Assembly: GCA_052034685.1 (NCBI GenBank)
Contig: JBPOIH010000002.1
Coordinates: forward strand, 1 to 64,000
DNA from: CAYUUR01 sp052034685
Lineage (GTDB): Bacteria > Patescibacteriota > Saccharimonadia > Saccharimonadales > CAYUUR01
DNA: 64,000 nt
Reading direction: 5' to 3'
In this document: positions 32,503-40,969 of the stretch, in pieces
Numbering within the stretch: the stretch's first letter is position 1
Layout of the letters: every line of letters begins with the position of its first letter
The notes under the pieces: generated by a model
The model's input: only the letters and a program-made list of their open reading frames with translations
The model's database searches: none
What the model was told of the DNA's origin: nothing
Position numbers and translations under genes: made by a program

Positions 32503-33027
32503 ATGAAAGAAGTCGCTTGGGTGTTTGGAAATAGTGCTGCAGGTAAAGAGACGTTTATAAAGTACGTAACCGGAAATAGCGACAAACGGCTTTTTGATAG
32601 GCTGGGCTGGACGAACAGAAAAGTAAAAGTTGCCCTATCCAGCATTGATAACATTGGGCAGTTTCTGAACGACCCTATTACATTAAAGCGTGATGGCATT
32701 CTTACAGAAACGCCACACTTACTAAAAGAGGCGGATGTCGTGCTCATTAAGTGGCAAACGGTAGATAGTGAGGCGGACAGAATAGAAAAACTTATGGCGC
32801 TATTGCCCAATGTTCTGCATAGGATAATACTCATATCTACGCCAAAATCAGAACTCACAAAAAGGCTACCAAACAAAAGTTGGTGGGACGACGATGACAT
32901 TGACGCTTTTATTCAAGAAGAAAATGAGAGTCTTGAACAAATAATTAACGACCTAAAAGACAAGCTACCGGTTATTGAGATCTCTGGTAATCCAACCGAG
33001 CATTACCATCCTATCTCTAATTCATAA
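32503..33027 (+). CDS. P-loop NTPase, hypothetical
   Basis: A 174-residue protein with Walker A VFGNSAAGKET (residues 7-17) and a probable Walker B in ADVVLIKW. The C-terminal third is acidic (WWDDDDIDAFIQEENE). It is probably a small kinase or nucleotide-binding protein; the substrate is unknown. TATAGT ends six bases before the ATG (leaderless). Confidence 0.7.
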   Translation: MKEVAWVFGNSAAGKETFIKYVTGNSDKRLFDRLGWTNRKVKVALSSIDNIGQFLNDPITLKRDGILTETPHLLKEADVVLIKWQTVDSEADRIEKLMALLPNVLHRIILISTPKSELTKRLPNKSWWDDDDIDAFIQEENESLEQIINDLKDKLPVIEISGNPTEHYHPISNS

Positions 33028-33061
33028 GACCCGTCTTGATGCCTTTTGATACAATACAAGC

Positions 33062-33343
33062 ATGTCATTTCAAGCCTATCTAGACAATATTGAAACCAAA
33101 AGCGGCAAGACTCCCAACGAGTACATTGAACTTGCTAAGGCCAAAGGTTTTAGTAAAGACACTAATGCCGGCGAAATAGCGACCTGGCTCAAGCAAGATT
33201 ACCAGCTTGGCCACGGTCACGCCATGGCACTGGTGCACGTTATAAAGAACGGTGCCAAGATTAGTGATAAACACGTTGATACCGGTAGTGCACATAGCGA
33301 CGACAGTAACGAACTCCGCCTCGACGGCCTCAAAAACAGATAA
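33062..33343 (+). CDS. DUF4287-domain protein
   Basis: A 93-residue protein: MSFQAYLDNIETKSGKTPNE, then GEIATWLKQDYQLGHGHAMA, the DUF4287 signature, with a short charged tail. The family is widespread and has no known activity. TACAAT ends six bases before the ATG (leaderless). Confidence 0.88.
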   Translation: MSFQAYLDNIETKSGKTPNEYIELAKAKGFSKDTNAGEIATWLKQDYQLGHGHAMALVHVIKNGAKISDKHVDTGSAHSDDSNELRLDGLKNR

Positions 33344-33496
33344 ATCCCTCGGTATATTCAGGTTTTATTAACAACGTTTACTTCTTAGTTGCATTTTTGT
33401 TGCATAAAACTACAGGGGTGGATGTTGCATTATTTACATTTGTGTTTCATAGATGGTGCGTTATGCTTGCGAAGCAATTAAGCAAGGAGAGCACCC

Positions 33497-34528
33497 ATGG
33501 AAGATTTTACATTCATAACTGGCCGTCCCCTGCCTTCACCAGAAGCAATCGCCCGACGTCCAGAAATGTACCGTCAGGAAAAGTATGAGGCCAAGCGCGG
33601 CGAAATCCAGGACAAAATCACTGAATTACAAACAGAGCTAGAAGGACTGCAGGAAAGTCTGGAAAACCCCGCTACGTATGAGCGGGTGCCATTTTTAGAG
33701 ACATTAGACCCTGAAACCAAGGAGCAACTAGAGGCACGACGCCACGAAAGAGAAGAGAAAGCCAAAACTGCGGCTTGTTTATTATTGGCTGACGTTAACC
33801 TAGGCGACGATGAAGCGGCTACTGCACACTATACAAACAAAGTAGACCACGACTTGGCCGGCGGATACATAGAATACCATAGCGTGTTTTTGGCCAAGCA
33901 AGTCGGAGTGTACTTAGTTAGCCATCAAGTTAGTTTTGGTGAAAGCGTTGGTGCAAAACGGGATTACCTCACGCCTCACTACAGACAGTACTTACTGCAC
34001 ACTGACGCGCCACAACCACTGACATCTAGTAACAAAGGGATGTTAGATGATCTAGGTGAAGTAACTTTGGCCACAACCACACCTACTGACTGGGTGCTTG
34101 TGGAGCGGGACGTACAAGCAAGCACAGAAACAATTAGAACCAAGCGCTTAGCAGACCGTTTGATACCACTACTCAGCCACAATGAATTGCGCCCATTCGT
34201 GTCTGCTAACGGCTACACCGACCGTAATCGGCTCACGAATAGCTACCGTGTAGAATTGGCCGCAGGCGTTGCGATACGGGTAGATGGCACGTACTATCAA
34301 GAACTGCGCGGTAGAGTGCCAACAACTGTACTCAAGAGTGTGAAGATAGGAATTTTCCATGGTGAAGAGGCTGCCGAAGCGTACGTTATCGATATTCCTA
34401 CGCTGGAGGTTCTTCCCCGCGAATATGATTCGTACGAAAATATAGGCAACAAACACCTCCACAGCAAAGCCGAGACACTCACTAATATTCTGTTCGAAAA
34501 CATAGCAAATAGGCCTGTGGAGGAGTAA
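33497..34528 (+). CDS. hypothetical protein with N-terminal coiled coil
   Basis: A 343-residue soluble protein. Residues about 28-60 form a coiled coil (KRGEIQDKITELQTELEGLQ); the remainder alternates strands and helices without recognised motifs. GGAGAG lies just upstream of the ATG. Its stop is three bases from the start of the RdgB/HAM1-like gene, which has GGAGGAG inside this gene's last codons, so the two form an operon. Confidence 0.65.
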   Translation: MEDFTFITGRPLPSPEAIARRPEMYRQEKYEAKRGEIQDKITELQTELEGLQESLENPATYERVPFLETLDPETKEQLEARRHEREEKAKTAACLLLADVNLGDDEAATAHYTNKVDHDLAGGYIEYHSVFLAKQVGVYLVSHQVSFGESVGAKRDYLTPHYRQYLLHTDAPQPLTSSNKGMLDDLGEVTLATTTPTDWVLVERDVQASTETIRTKRLADRLIPLLSHNELRPFVSANGYTDRNRLTNSYRVELAAGVAIRVDGTYYQELRGRVPTTVLKSVKIGIFHGEEAAEAYVIDIPTLEVLPREYDSYENIGNKHLHSKAETLTNILFENIANRPVEE

Positions 34529-34531
34529 GAT

Positions 34532-35083
34532 ATGAACGAAATGCACCCTATTTACTTTGTTACTGGCAACCCACATAAGTTCCGCGAAGCAAAAGCTTTG
34601 CTGCCACAGCTTGAGCAAGTCGAGTTTGATCTGCCAGAAGAACAATCGCTCGACCCACAACTCGTTATCCGCAAAAAACTAGAAGTAGCTAAGACTAAAC
34701 ATGACGGTCCGCTCATTGTCGAGGACACGTCACTTTACTTAGACGGCTTGAATGGCTTCCCTGGCCCACTCATTAAGTGGATGGCACAAGCCGTCAGTAA
34801 CGACGGTATATACCAATTATGTCAGCGCATTCACAACACCGGGGCAGTCGCAAAAACGGTCATTGGTTACGACGATGGCGAAACGGTGCAGTTCTTTGAA
34901 GGTGAGATTCATGGCGAGATCGTTAAGCCGTACGGCAACGAAGGTTTTGGTTGGGACGAGATATTCCGACCCAACGGACTCAGTGAAACCTTTGCAGAAA
35001 TGGGCGACGAATTCAAACCAGAATTCAGCATGCGCACCCATGCCTTCAACCAGCTGAGTGATTACTTGCAATCAAAACAGTAA
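34532..35083 (+). CDS. Ham1/RdgB-type non-canonical purine NTP pyrophosphatase
   Basis: A 183-residue house-cleaning pyrophosphatase removing dITP and XTP. The N-terminal IYFVTGNPHKFREAKALL is the family loop, VEDTSLYLDGLNGFPGPLIKW holds the catalytic acidic region, and GFGWDEIFRPNGLSETFAEM is the specificity motif. It is slightly shorter than E. coli RdgB. The start codon is 3 bases after the upstream stop with a strong GGAGGAG site, so it is co-translated with the unknown coiled-coil protein. Confidence 0.9.
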   Translation: MNEMHPIYFVTGNPHKFREAKALLPQLEQVEFDLPEEQSLDPQLVIRKKLEVAKTKHDGPLIVEDTSLYLDGLNGFPGPLIKWMAQAVSNDGIYQLCQRIHNTGAVAKTVIGYDDGETVQFFEGEIHGEIVKPYGNEGFGWDEIFRPNGLSETFAEMGDEFKPEFSMRTHAFNQLSDYLQSKQ

Positions 35084-35139
35084 GTACTTCTACCCCGTTA
35101 TATTTCTACTACATGTGGGCCGTTGCTATACTGTCATAC

Positions 35140-35544
35140 ATGAGCGATAACAGCGACTTCATGCACAAAGACCTACCTGTCTATTCTTTCAAGACCGAGC
35201 AGCACTTTGAGAAATGGCTATCACAGAACTACGAACGTGAAGCCGGTTTTTGGTTGCGTTTCTATAAAAAAGCCACCAACATACCAACGATTCAGATAGG
35301 TGAAGCTGTGGATGTGGCGCTTTGTTACGGCTGGATCGATGGACTACTCAATTCATACAATGAGGAGTCCTACCTCGTGCGGTTCACGCCACGAAGAGCA
35401 AAGAGTGTTTGGTCCCAAGTAAACGTTGCCAAAGTAAAAAAGCTGACCGCGGAGGGGCGTATGCAACCAAGTGGCCAAGCCCATGTGGATGCCGCCCAGA
35501 AAGACGGCAGGTGGGCAGCGGCATATTCAAGCAAGAGACGGTGA
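35140..35544 (+). CDS. YdeI/OmpD-associated-like protein, C-terminally short
   Basis: 134 residues from the ATG at 35140, which sits seven bases after TATACT (leaderless); an upstream in-frame ATG at 35113 lies before that box. The sequence has the YdeI pattern: FEKWLSQNYEREAGFWLRFY, VDVALCYGWIDGLLN, FTPRRAKSVWSQVN, and DGRWAAAYSS. Family members usually continue for another 50 or so residues; here the protein stops right after the WAAAY motif, so it may have lost its C-terminal part. Family members have been linked to stress and peptide resistance, but the biochemical role is unclear. Confidence 0.8.
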   Translation: MSDNSDFMHKDLPVYSFKTEQHFEKWLSQNYEREAGFWLRFYKKATNIPTIQIGEAVDVALCYGWIDGLLNSYNEESYLVRFTPRRAKSVWSQVNVAKVKKLTAEGRMQPSGQAHVDAAQKDGRWAAAYSSKRR

Positions 35545-35574
35545 TAGCTAAAATATGCTGTTAGAATAAATAGC

Positions 35575-36009
35575 ATGAGTTCAAAAATTGAATCGATGAG
35601 CCCAAGACAATTTGCCTTTCAGGAATTATTTGTGGGCACGCTCATTTATGCTGTTGTGCTTGGGTTTTTTAACGACTACACAACTATCGTTAGTGCCAGA
35701 AGCTTTTCGACGATTTTCTTTGCTTCATTCGTACTAGAGATCCTAACCTATCTAGCTTTTCAGTTAAAAGGTAGCATCGTTGCGCGGCTAAAAAATCGCC
35801 ACGGTCTGTCGTATAGAATATTGATGTTCTTTTGCGTCTGGCTTGTTATGTTCCTGTCTAAGTTCATATTTCTTTGGGCGCTCGATTCGCTATTCGATGA
35901 CTACATTATCATCAACGGCTTCTTTGGGATTTTGTTTATAGTCTTATGTGTAACAATAGTTCAGCGACTTGCAAACAAAATATTTGTGCTTCTAGGTGGC
36001 CACAAATAA
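35575..36009 (+). CDS. four-helix membrane protein
   Basis: A 144-residue protein with four hydrophobic helices (FVGTLIYAVVLGFF, TIFFASFVLEILTYLAF, ILMFFCVWLVMFLSKFIFLW, GFFGILFIVLCVTIVQ) and a short basic tail. TAGAAT ends seven bases before the ATG (leaderless). No family is recognised. Confidence 0.65.
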   Translation: MSSKIESMSPRQFAFQELFVGTLIYAVVLGFFNDYTTIVSARSFSTIFFASFVLEILTYLAFQLKGSIVARLKNRHGLSYRILMFFCVWLVMFLSKFIFLWALDSLFDDYIIINGFFGILFIVLCVTIVQRLANKIFVLLGGHK

Positions 36010-36091
36010 TTCTGGCTACAGACTCAAACCTTAGTTAAATAAAGCGTTGTTAAACGCCAATTTCATACAGAATGAAGCGTATACTAATCCT

Positions 36092-37231
36092 ATGATAGTC
36101 GCAATCAGCCGCAGTAGTAGCTTCTTTTATACCTATATTGCCAAACCCCTGCTCTTTAGGTTTAAGCCTGATGGCGTGCACGATTCTCTGGTCAAATTTG
36201 GCACTCACGTACAGAAGCATCATGTTCTCCGCTCTGCCATTGAGACAAGCTGGGCTTACAAAAACGATGCTATGCTGAGCCAAACAATCAATGGAGTCGC
36301 GTTCCACAACCCGGTAGGATTATCGGCAGGGTTTGATAAAAACATTGTTTTGGCACGACTTATTAAATCAGTTGGTTTTGGTTTTATGGAGGGCGGCTCA
36401 CTTACACTCCATGCATGCGATGGCAACCCTCGACCTTGGTTTTACAGACTGCCAAAAACAAAATCAATAGTTGTATACGCAGGATTAGCCAATGTAGGGG
36501 TGCAAGCAATCATTCAAACCGTGAAAAACTATCCAGCCAGCACGTTCAGCGATTTTCCGCTCAACATATCAGTAGCAAAAACCAACTCTAAAGAAACATG
36601 TACTGACAAAGAAGCGATTAACGACTACATAGGCAGTCTTATGCAACTTCAGCGCGCAAATGCATGCAGCATGTACACATTGAACATCTCGTGTCCCAAT
36701 ACTTATGGTGGTGAGCCGTTTACTACCCCCAAACGCTTAGAATCTTTGCTGGAGGCTGTCGATACATTGGAACTAAAAAAGCCTTTGTTTATAAAAATGC
36801 CGGCTCATTTACCATGGGAAGAGTTCAACGAGTTGCTGAAGGTTGCGCAAAGACACTCTATTCAAGGCTTAACGATTAGCAATCTGGCTAAAGATCGGGG
36901 TCAAGCTAAACTTATGGATCATCTGCCGGAATCAGTTGAAGGCAACCTCAGCGGAGAACCAACGAGAGAGCTAAGTAATGATCTCATTCGAAAAACGTAC
37001 GAGCAGTATGGTGATCGATTTACGATCATTGGTGTTGGCGGTATATTCAGCGCAGAAGACGCCTACGAGAAGATACGGTTAGGCGCAACACTTGTGGAGC
37101 TGATAACAGGCCTGATATTTGAAGGACCTCAGCTAATAGGCCAGATTAACAGTGGTTTGGCGCAACTCCTGGCACAAGACGGTTATAGCACGATCAGCGA
37201 AGCAATTGGCGTCGACACCAGAAAAGCCTGA
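36092..37231 (+). CDS. pyrD: dihydroorotate dehydrogenase (class 2 type)
   Basis: A 379-residue FMN enzyme oxidising dihydroorotate to orotate. The N-terminal helix (SSSFFYTYIAKPLLFRFKPD) is the membrane- and quinone-binding part of class 2 enzymes. Core motifs are NPVGLSAGFDKN, LNISCPNTYGG, LFIKMPAHL and IGVGGIFSAEDAYEKI with GATLVELITGLIFEGP. The ATG at 36092 is six bases after TATACT; a frame open from TTG 36047 precedes the promoter. No other de novo pyrimidine gene is adjacent, so it stands alone in the accessory run, perhaps salvaging dihydroorotate from a host. Confidence 0.92.
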   Translation: MIVAISRSSSFFYTYIAKPLLFRFKPDGVHDSLVKFGTHVQKHHVLRSAIETSWAYKNDAMLSQTINGVAFHNPVGLSAGFDKNIVLARLIKSVGFGFMEGGSLTLHACDGNPRPWFYRLPKTKSIVVYAGLANVGVQAIIQTVKNYPASTFSDFPLNISVAKTNSKETCTDKEAINDYIGSLMQLQRANACSMYTLNISCPNTYGGEPFTTPKRLESLLEAVDTLELKKPLFIKMPAHLPWEEFNELLKVAQRHSIQGLTISNLAKDRGQAKLMDHLPESVEGNLSGEPTRELSNDLIRKTYEQYGDRFTIIGVGGIFSAEDAYEKIRLGATLVELITGLIFEGPQLIGQINSGLAQLLAQDGYSTISEAIGVDTRKA

Positions 37232-37326
37232 TAATTCAGTAATTCGAACCGGCGTATCGTGCCTTTCGCTACTATTGAGAGTCTGGATAAGAATTTTGTA
37301 GAAGATGATCCTTTCTTAAGCTTCAG

Positions 37327-37710
37327 TTATCCAGTAGCATCAAGAGCTCGTAGTGCATCGATCAATTCGTCAAAGACATTTTGATCATCCTCATTGGGTA
37401 CTGTTATCCCCATTTCGTATTGAGCGTCTATCGATTTACACACTTCACTTATGGATGAATCCTGGCCTGTTACGATGTGTTCGAACTCGTCTGGCCTATC
37501 AAGGTTGAGGGAGAAAGAGTCGACGACACCCGCTGGCGAAGTCCGATAGGCTAAAACTTTCCTATTCCCGTCGTTCAGTGCCATGACTCGCCACACCGCA
37601 AATGTCATTTTAATGTCTACCCACTCGGGAGCGACGGGGTTAAACTTATCGGCAAAAAACTCAGAAAGGAAAGTCACACGATCTTCTGGTTGTGATACTT
37701 CATGATTCAT
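37327..37710 (-). CDS. hypothetical protein
   Basis: About 127 residues from the ATG at 37710 (MNHEVSQPEDR); the frame is open a little further upstream. It is an acidic, soluble protein with a strand-rich middle (WVDIKMTFAVWRVMALNDGN). It is the only minus-strand gene in this stretch and diverges from the DUF5661 gene. No family is recognised. Confidence 0.55.
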   Translation of the reverse strand: MNHEVSQPEDRVTFLSEFFADKFNPVAPEWVDIKMTFAVWRVMALNDGNRKVLAYRTSPAGVVDSFSLNLDRPDEFEHIVTGQDSSISEVCKSIDAQYEMGITVPNEDDQNVFDELIDALRALDATG

Positions 37711-37783
37711 GAGTTTATTTTCCGCGCTGTTGATGACAATTGCAAGCACGAGTACTATAGGCTATAAATGGTATGATAGAAGT

Positions 37784-38038
37784 ATGCACAAAGAATTTAC
37801 ACCAGAGGAAGCAAAGAAGATTGGCGAAGAAATTGGCGTTAATTTTGCTGCGTTCAGCCTCGAAGAGTTCAGAAAAGGCTTAGTAGTAGAACTAGAGCAT
37901 GGCTCAATGTGGGGCGACGAAACCAACGTCACCAAGGACGACCCCCACTTTACCGGACGAATTGCCTGGGCACATCTGAAAGAAATTCCTGATTACTACA
38001 CACGCCTTGAAAAAATGGAAAAAGAAGCCGGCAGCTAA
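37784..38038 (+). CDS. DUF5661-like protein
   Basis: An 84-residue protein: MHKEFTPEEAKKIGEEIGVN, EEFRKGLVVELEHG, then DDPHFTGRIAWAHLKEIPDY, the pattern of DUF5661 (common in CPR and environmental bacteria, function unknown). TATGAT ends six bases before the ATG (leaderless); the longer open frame upstream lacks such a signal. Confidence 0.8.
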   Translation: MHKEFTPEEAKKIGEEIGVNFAAFSLEEFRKGLVVELEHGSMWGDETNVTKDDPHFTGRIAWAHLKEIPDYYTRLEKMEKEAGS

Positions 38039-38081
38039 CAACAAGCATTTTGGCATCGATGCACTTTGCTATAGTACTAAC

Positions 38082-38243
38082 ATGAAACTCGTTTGGATAT
38101 TCGTTTCAATTGGCGGGATCATTGGCGGTTATTTGCCGACGCTGTTCGGACAAAATCCGCTCTCTGTCATATCTATTCTCTGCGGGGCGGCGGGTTCTTT
38201 CTTTGGCATCTGGGTGTATACCAAACTTGACCTTGGACAATAA
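38082..38243 (+). CDS. small membrane protein
   Basis: A 53-residue protein, nearly all hydrophobic, with two helices (LVWIFVSIGGIIGGYLPTLF and LSVISILCGAAGSFFGIWVY). TATAGT ends six bases before the ATG and a terminator follows the stop, so it is a complete single-gene unit despite its size. It resembles small GlsB/YeaQ-like membrane proteins in layout, without a firm match. Confidence 0.65.
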   Translation: MKLVWIFVSIGGIIGGYLPTLFGQNPLSVISILCGAAGSFFGIWVYTKLDLGQ

Positions 38244-38246
38244 ATA

Positions 38247-38272
38247 ACGCCCGGATTGCTCCGGGCGTTTGT
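38247..38272 (+). terminator. rho-independent terminator
   Basis: AACGCCCGGA, TTGC, TCCGGGCGTT. It follows the small membrane protein gene on the plus strand and may also serve the convergent HdeD-like gene. Confidence 0.8.
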
Positions 38273-38288
38273 TGCAAAAAACTATTAC

Positions 38289-38861
38289 TTATTTTCGCTT
38301 TGAGCTAGCTGGCTGATCAAGCGTGTGCTTCACGTCAAGTGAAAGCGCAATCAAGAGTGGTCCAGTAACGAGTGCGTACAGACCGAGGATCCATACAAAT
38401 GCCACACCGGCTGATGCTGGCTGGAAGAGCACTACGATACCTGCAAGTACTGAAATAATTGCACCGATCATAATGAGTGTTCGCATACCTGCAGACAAAT
38501 CATCAGAAAAGGCCGCAACGGCTTCAATGACACCACGCACGATCAGCGTAAAGCCGATCAGCAAAATCAGTGTTGCAAAACTAACAAGCGGATGACGGAT
38601 CAGGTAAACACCTACGCCAACCTGCAAAAGCCCGATCAGCAATACGAGGAACCATGTTCCGCGCTTACCAATAGCGCCGATACCTTGCACGATTTCCATA
38701 ACGCCTGTTACTAAAATATATGCGCTAAACAAATACACCAGTGTTACGAGTGTAATTGCTGGCCAAAACACTGCGGCAATACCAAACAAAAGCGCTGCAA
38801 CACCACGCAATGTTAGTACCCACCAATAGTTTGACATGAACTCTCTCTCAGATGCGTCCAT
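38289..38861 (-). CDS. HdeD/DUF308 family membrane protein
   Basis: A 190-residue protein with six transmembrane helices built from repeated two-helix units (LRGVAALLFGIAAVFWPAIT, VTGVMEIVQGIGAI, LIVRGVIEAVAAF), the HdeD/DUF308 pattern. E. coli HdeD acts in acid resistance; the role here is unproven. GGGAGAG lies 3 bases before the ATG. Confidence 0.88.
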   Translation of the reverse strand: MDASEREFMSNYWWVLTLRGVAALLFGIAAVFWPAITLVTLVYLFSAYILVTGVMEIVQGIGAIGKRGTWFLVLLIGLLQVGVGVYLIRHPLVSFATLILLIGFTLIVRGVIEAVAAFSDDLSAGMRTLIMIGAIISVLAGIVVLFQPASAGVAFVWILGLYALVTGPLLIALSLDVKHTLDQPASSKRK

Positions 38862-38951
38862 TATCTCTCCCTTTCGTTATATTGTGACCCTATAATGCGC
38901 TTCTTTCCAATTTGTTGTCAAGTACACTTGTTTTTTGTGATAGTTAGCGAG

Positions 38952-39302
38952 ATGATAGAGGTAATGAAAAACATGAACAAAGGCTATTTGGTAATCGGTA
39001 TCGCCGTCGTCGTGCTGGGTATGCTGGTGCTCGCAAACTTGCTTGATGTCGTACGCGGCAACAACATATATGAACTACTGTGGCCGATTACGATCTTTGC
39101 AACCGGGCTTGGACTCGTCAGCAGCCCCGGCGCTAAAGGTTTGGGCTACATCATTCTATGGATCGGCTTCTTGCTATTGCTACGCCAAATGCACGTCTTT
39201 GATTCTGACGCCGGCAAAACGATTCTGGTATTCGTTCTTGCCCTTACGGGCCTAGGCATCCTCACGCAAGCTGGTGACCGTATTGCCCCAAAAGACAGCT
39301 AG
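38952..39302 (+). CDS. LiaF/DUF5668-like small membrane protein
   Basis: A 116-residue protein with four hydrophobic segments: GYLVIGIAVVVLGMLVLANL, YELLWPITIFATGLGLV, LGYIILWIGFLLLL and ILVFVLALTGLGIL. This resembles the membrane half of LiaF/DUF5668 proteins that sense envelope stress, without the C-terminal domain. The start is set by TTGTCA (38915), a spacer and GATAGT, which ends seven bases before the ATG at 38952; ATGs at 38964 and 38973 are alternatives. Confidence 0.65.
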   Translation: MIEVMKNMNKGYLVIGIAVVVLGMLVLANLLDVVRGNNIYELLWPITIFATGLGLVSSPGAKGLGYIILWIGFLLLLRQMHVFDSDAGKTILVFVLALTGLGILTQAGDRIAPKDS

Positions 39303-39317
39303 CGTCTACACAATACT

Positions 39318-39346
39318 TTGAACCATAAGCAGAAACACCGTACAAT
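39318..39346 (+). promoter_or_regulatory. corA promoter
   Basis: TTGAAC (39318-39323), 17 bases, TACAAT (39341-39346), then eight bases to the ATG at 39355. The predicted 5' leader is only about one base. Confidence 0.65.
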
Positions 39347-39354
39347 ACCTGGTA

Positions 39355-40275
39355 ATGATTCAGTATTTGCGAAGTACCGACTACAAGCCACGCATTGGCG
39401 TCAAAAAAGATCTGCAGCCAGGCAGCTGGATTCGTGTTGAGAACCCAAACGACGATGAGCGCAGCAAACTCATCAAAGACTTTAAGTTAGACGAGACAAT
39501 CCTACAGGACGCCCTTGACCCACACGAAGTCCCACGTATTGAGACTGAAGACAAAAACATCTACCTGATCACGCGCCTGCCAGACACAGACGACGAATTT
39601 AATGACTTCACGACACCGGTAATGTTTGTTGTCCACCCAAAGCATCTTATTACTGTTAGTCGTGACCCGCTGGCCCGCCTGTGGCAGCCGTTCATCGACA
39701 AGACAGCAGTCGCTACCACACAGCAAACACAGACACTGCTCATGATGCTCGAAGCAATCGTGCTCCAATACGAACGACGCGTTGCCATCATTAACCGTCA
39801 AATGCGTGCAGCTATTGGCGACGTTACGCGTCTGCGTCCTACTGACATCGCAACTTTTGTGGAGTACGAACGAAAGCTAAATGATTACCTGGACGCACTT
39901 ATTCCGAGCAACAACGCTATTGAAAAGCTACTTGGCGGACGTTTCTTGAAGCTCCATGAGGACGACAAGGATTTGGTGGAAGATCTGTCAATCGACCTCG
40001 AGCAAATTATTGTGCGTTGTAAAAGTTTGTTGCGTACCATTACAAACGTACGCGATTCATACCGCGCCGTCATGGACACCAAACTGAATGAAACAATCCG
40101 CATCCTGACCGTCATTACCCTCGCAGTAACGGTCCCGACCATGCTTGCCGGCTTGTACGGTATGAACGTCCACTTGCCGGGTGAAAACTCACCGATCATG
40201 TTCTGGATAATCGCCGGGATCTCTCTGCTTACCAGTGGAGCGCTAGCCTTCTACTTCCTCCGCAAACGCCGTTAA
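39355..40275 (+). CDS. corA: CorA-type magnesium transporter
   Basis: A 306-residue CorA family channel for Mg2+ (or Co2+/Ni2+). It has a cytoplasmic alpha/beta domain (to about residue 200), a long helix leading to the membrane, and two C-terminal transmembrane helices. The first ends with the signature YGMN (in AGLYGMNVHLPGE) and the second is followed by a basic RKRR tail. The length is normal. It probably has a nearly leaderless transcript. Confidence 0.95.
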   Translation: MIQYLRSTDYKPRIGVKKDLQPGSWIRVENPNDDERSKLIKDFKLDETILQDALDPHEVPRIETEDKNIYLITRLPDTDDEFNDFTTPVMFVVHPKHLITVSRDPLARLWQPFIDKTAVATTQQTQTLLMMLEAIVLQYERRVAIINRQMRAAIGDVTRLRPTDIATFVEYERKLNDYLDALIPSNNAIEKLLGGRFLKLHEDDKDLVEDLSIDLEQIIVRCKSLLRTITNVRDSYRAVMDTKLNETIRILTVITLAVTVPTMLAGLYGMNVHLPGENSPIMFWIIAGISLLTSGALAFYFLRKRR

Positions 40276-40919
40276 CCCAGGATTATGCGGTCTGTGTCAA
40301 TCATCGCACGGCGCTGACTATCTGCAATCTCATCAAGATCATGCTGTAAACTCGCTCGTGCTGCTGACTGCCTTTGTGCAGCTTCATCAAGCATTTCTTG
40401 CTCTTGAGAGTACGGCACGGTGAAATCTTCAATAAAGTATGCTTGGACAATTGGGTCAAGCAATGCCGCAAAGAGCTTTTCAGCCTCAGGATTTTCCATT
40501 ATTCGAGAAAAGTGTGCTCCACCCTCGTATAATCCATGACCCCATGGTGCAGATTCGTACTTCTTCCGTATGTCTTCTCCTGATTGCTGCACCCATACAC
40601 GCGCTTCGAGTCCGCCGCGTTCTGCAAATCGATTAATCAGCACCTCGTTTCTTCTCGGTCGCTTGTGCTCTGCGTATACCACTTCGACTTGCGGCAAGGC
40701 AATTCTTCTCGTATCAAAGTCTCTGCCAAACTCTACATACCCGTCGTTGCTATTCCTGTAGTCAAAAGGCATAGAAACCACCGTGCCAATCTGTCGACTG
40801 TATCTGTCTACTGGCTGCGCTGCATTAGGAAGCGATGTAACCATCGTTTCAACCACAGCTGCTAGCTGTTCATTAAGCGGCATTGCAGTATCAAGGTTTT
40901 CTCCGTTACGGCCGGGCAT
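40272..40919 (-). CDS. hypothetical protein
   Basis: A 215-residue soluble protein. The ATG at 40919 has AGGAGG five bases upstream, so the longer frame to 40967 is not used. Features are a basic HKRPRRNEVLINRFAERGG segment and a C-terminal helical, Gln/Ala/Arg-rich part that could form a coiled coil. It ends four bases inside the end of corA (convergent). No family is recognised. Confidence 0.65.
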   Translation of the reverse strand: MPGRNGENLDTAMPLNEQLAAVVETMVTSLPNAAQPVDRYSRQIGTVVSMPFDYRNSNDGYVEFGRDFDTRRIALPQVEVVYAEHKRPRRNEVLINRFAERGGLEARVWVQQSGEDIRKKYESAPWGHGLYEGGAHFSRIMENPEAEKLFAALLDPIVQAYFIEDFTVPYSQEQEMLDEAAQRQSAARASLQHDLDEIADSQRRAMIDTDRIILG

Positions 40920-40969
40920 AGTATCCTCCTGGGTGGTTATTAGATTCTTTAATAGTATGCGCGTCAAAC

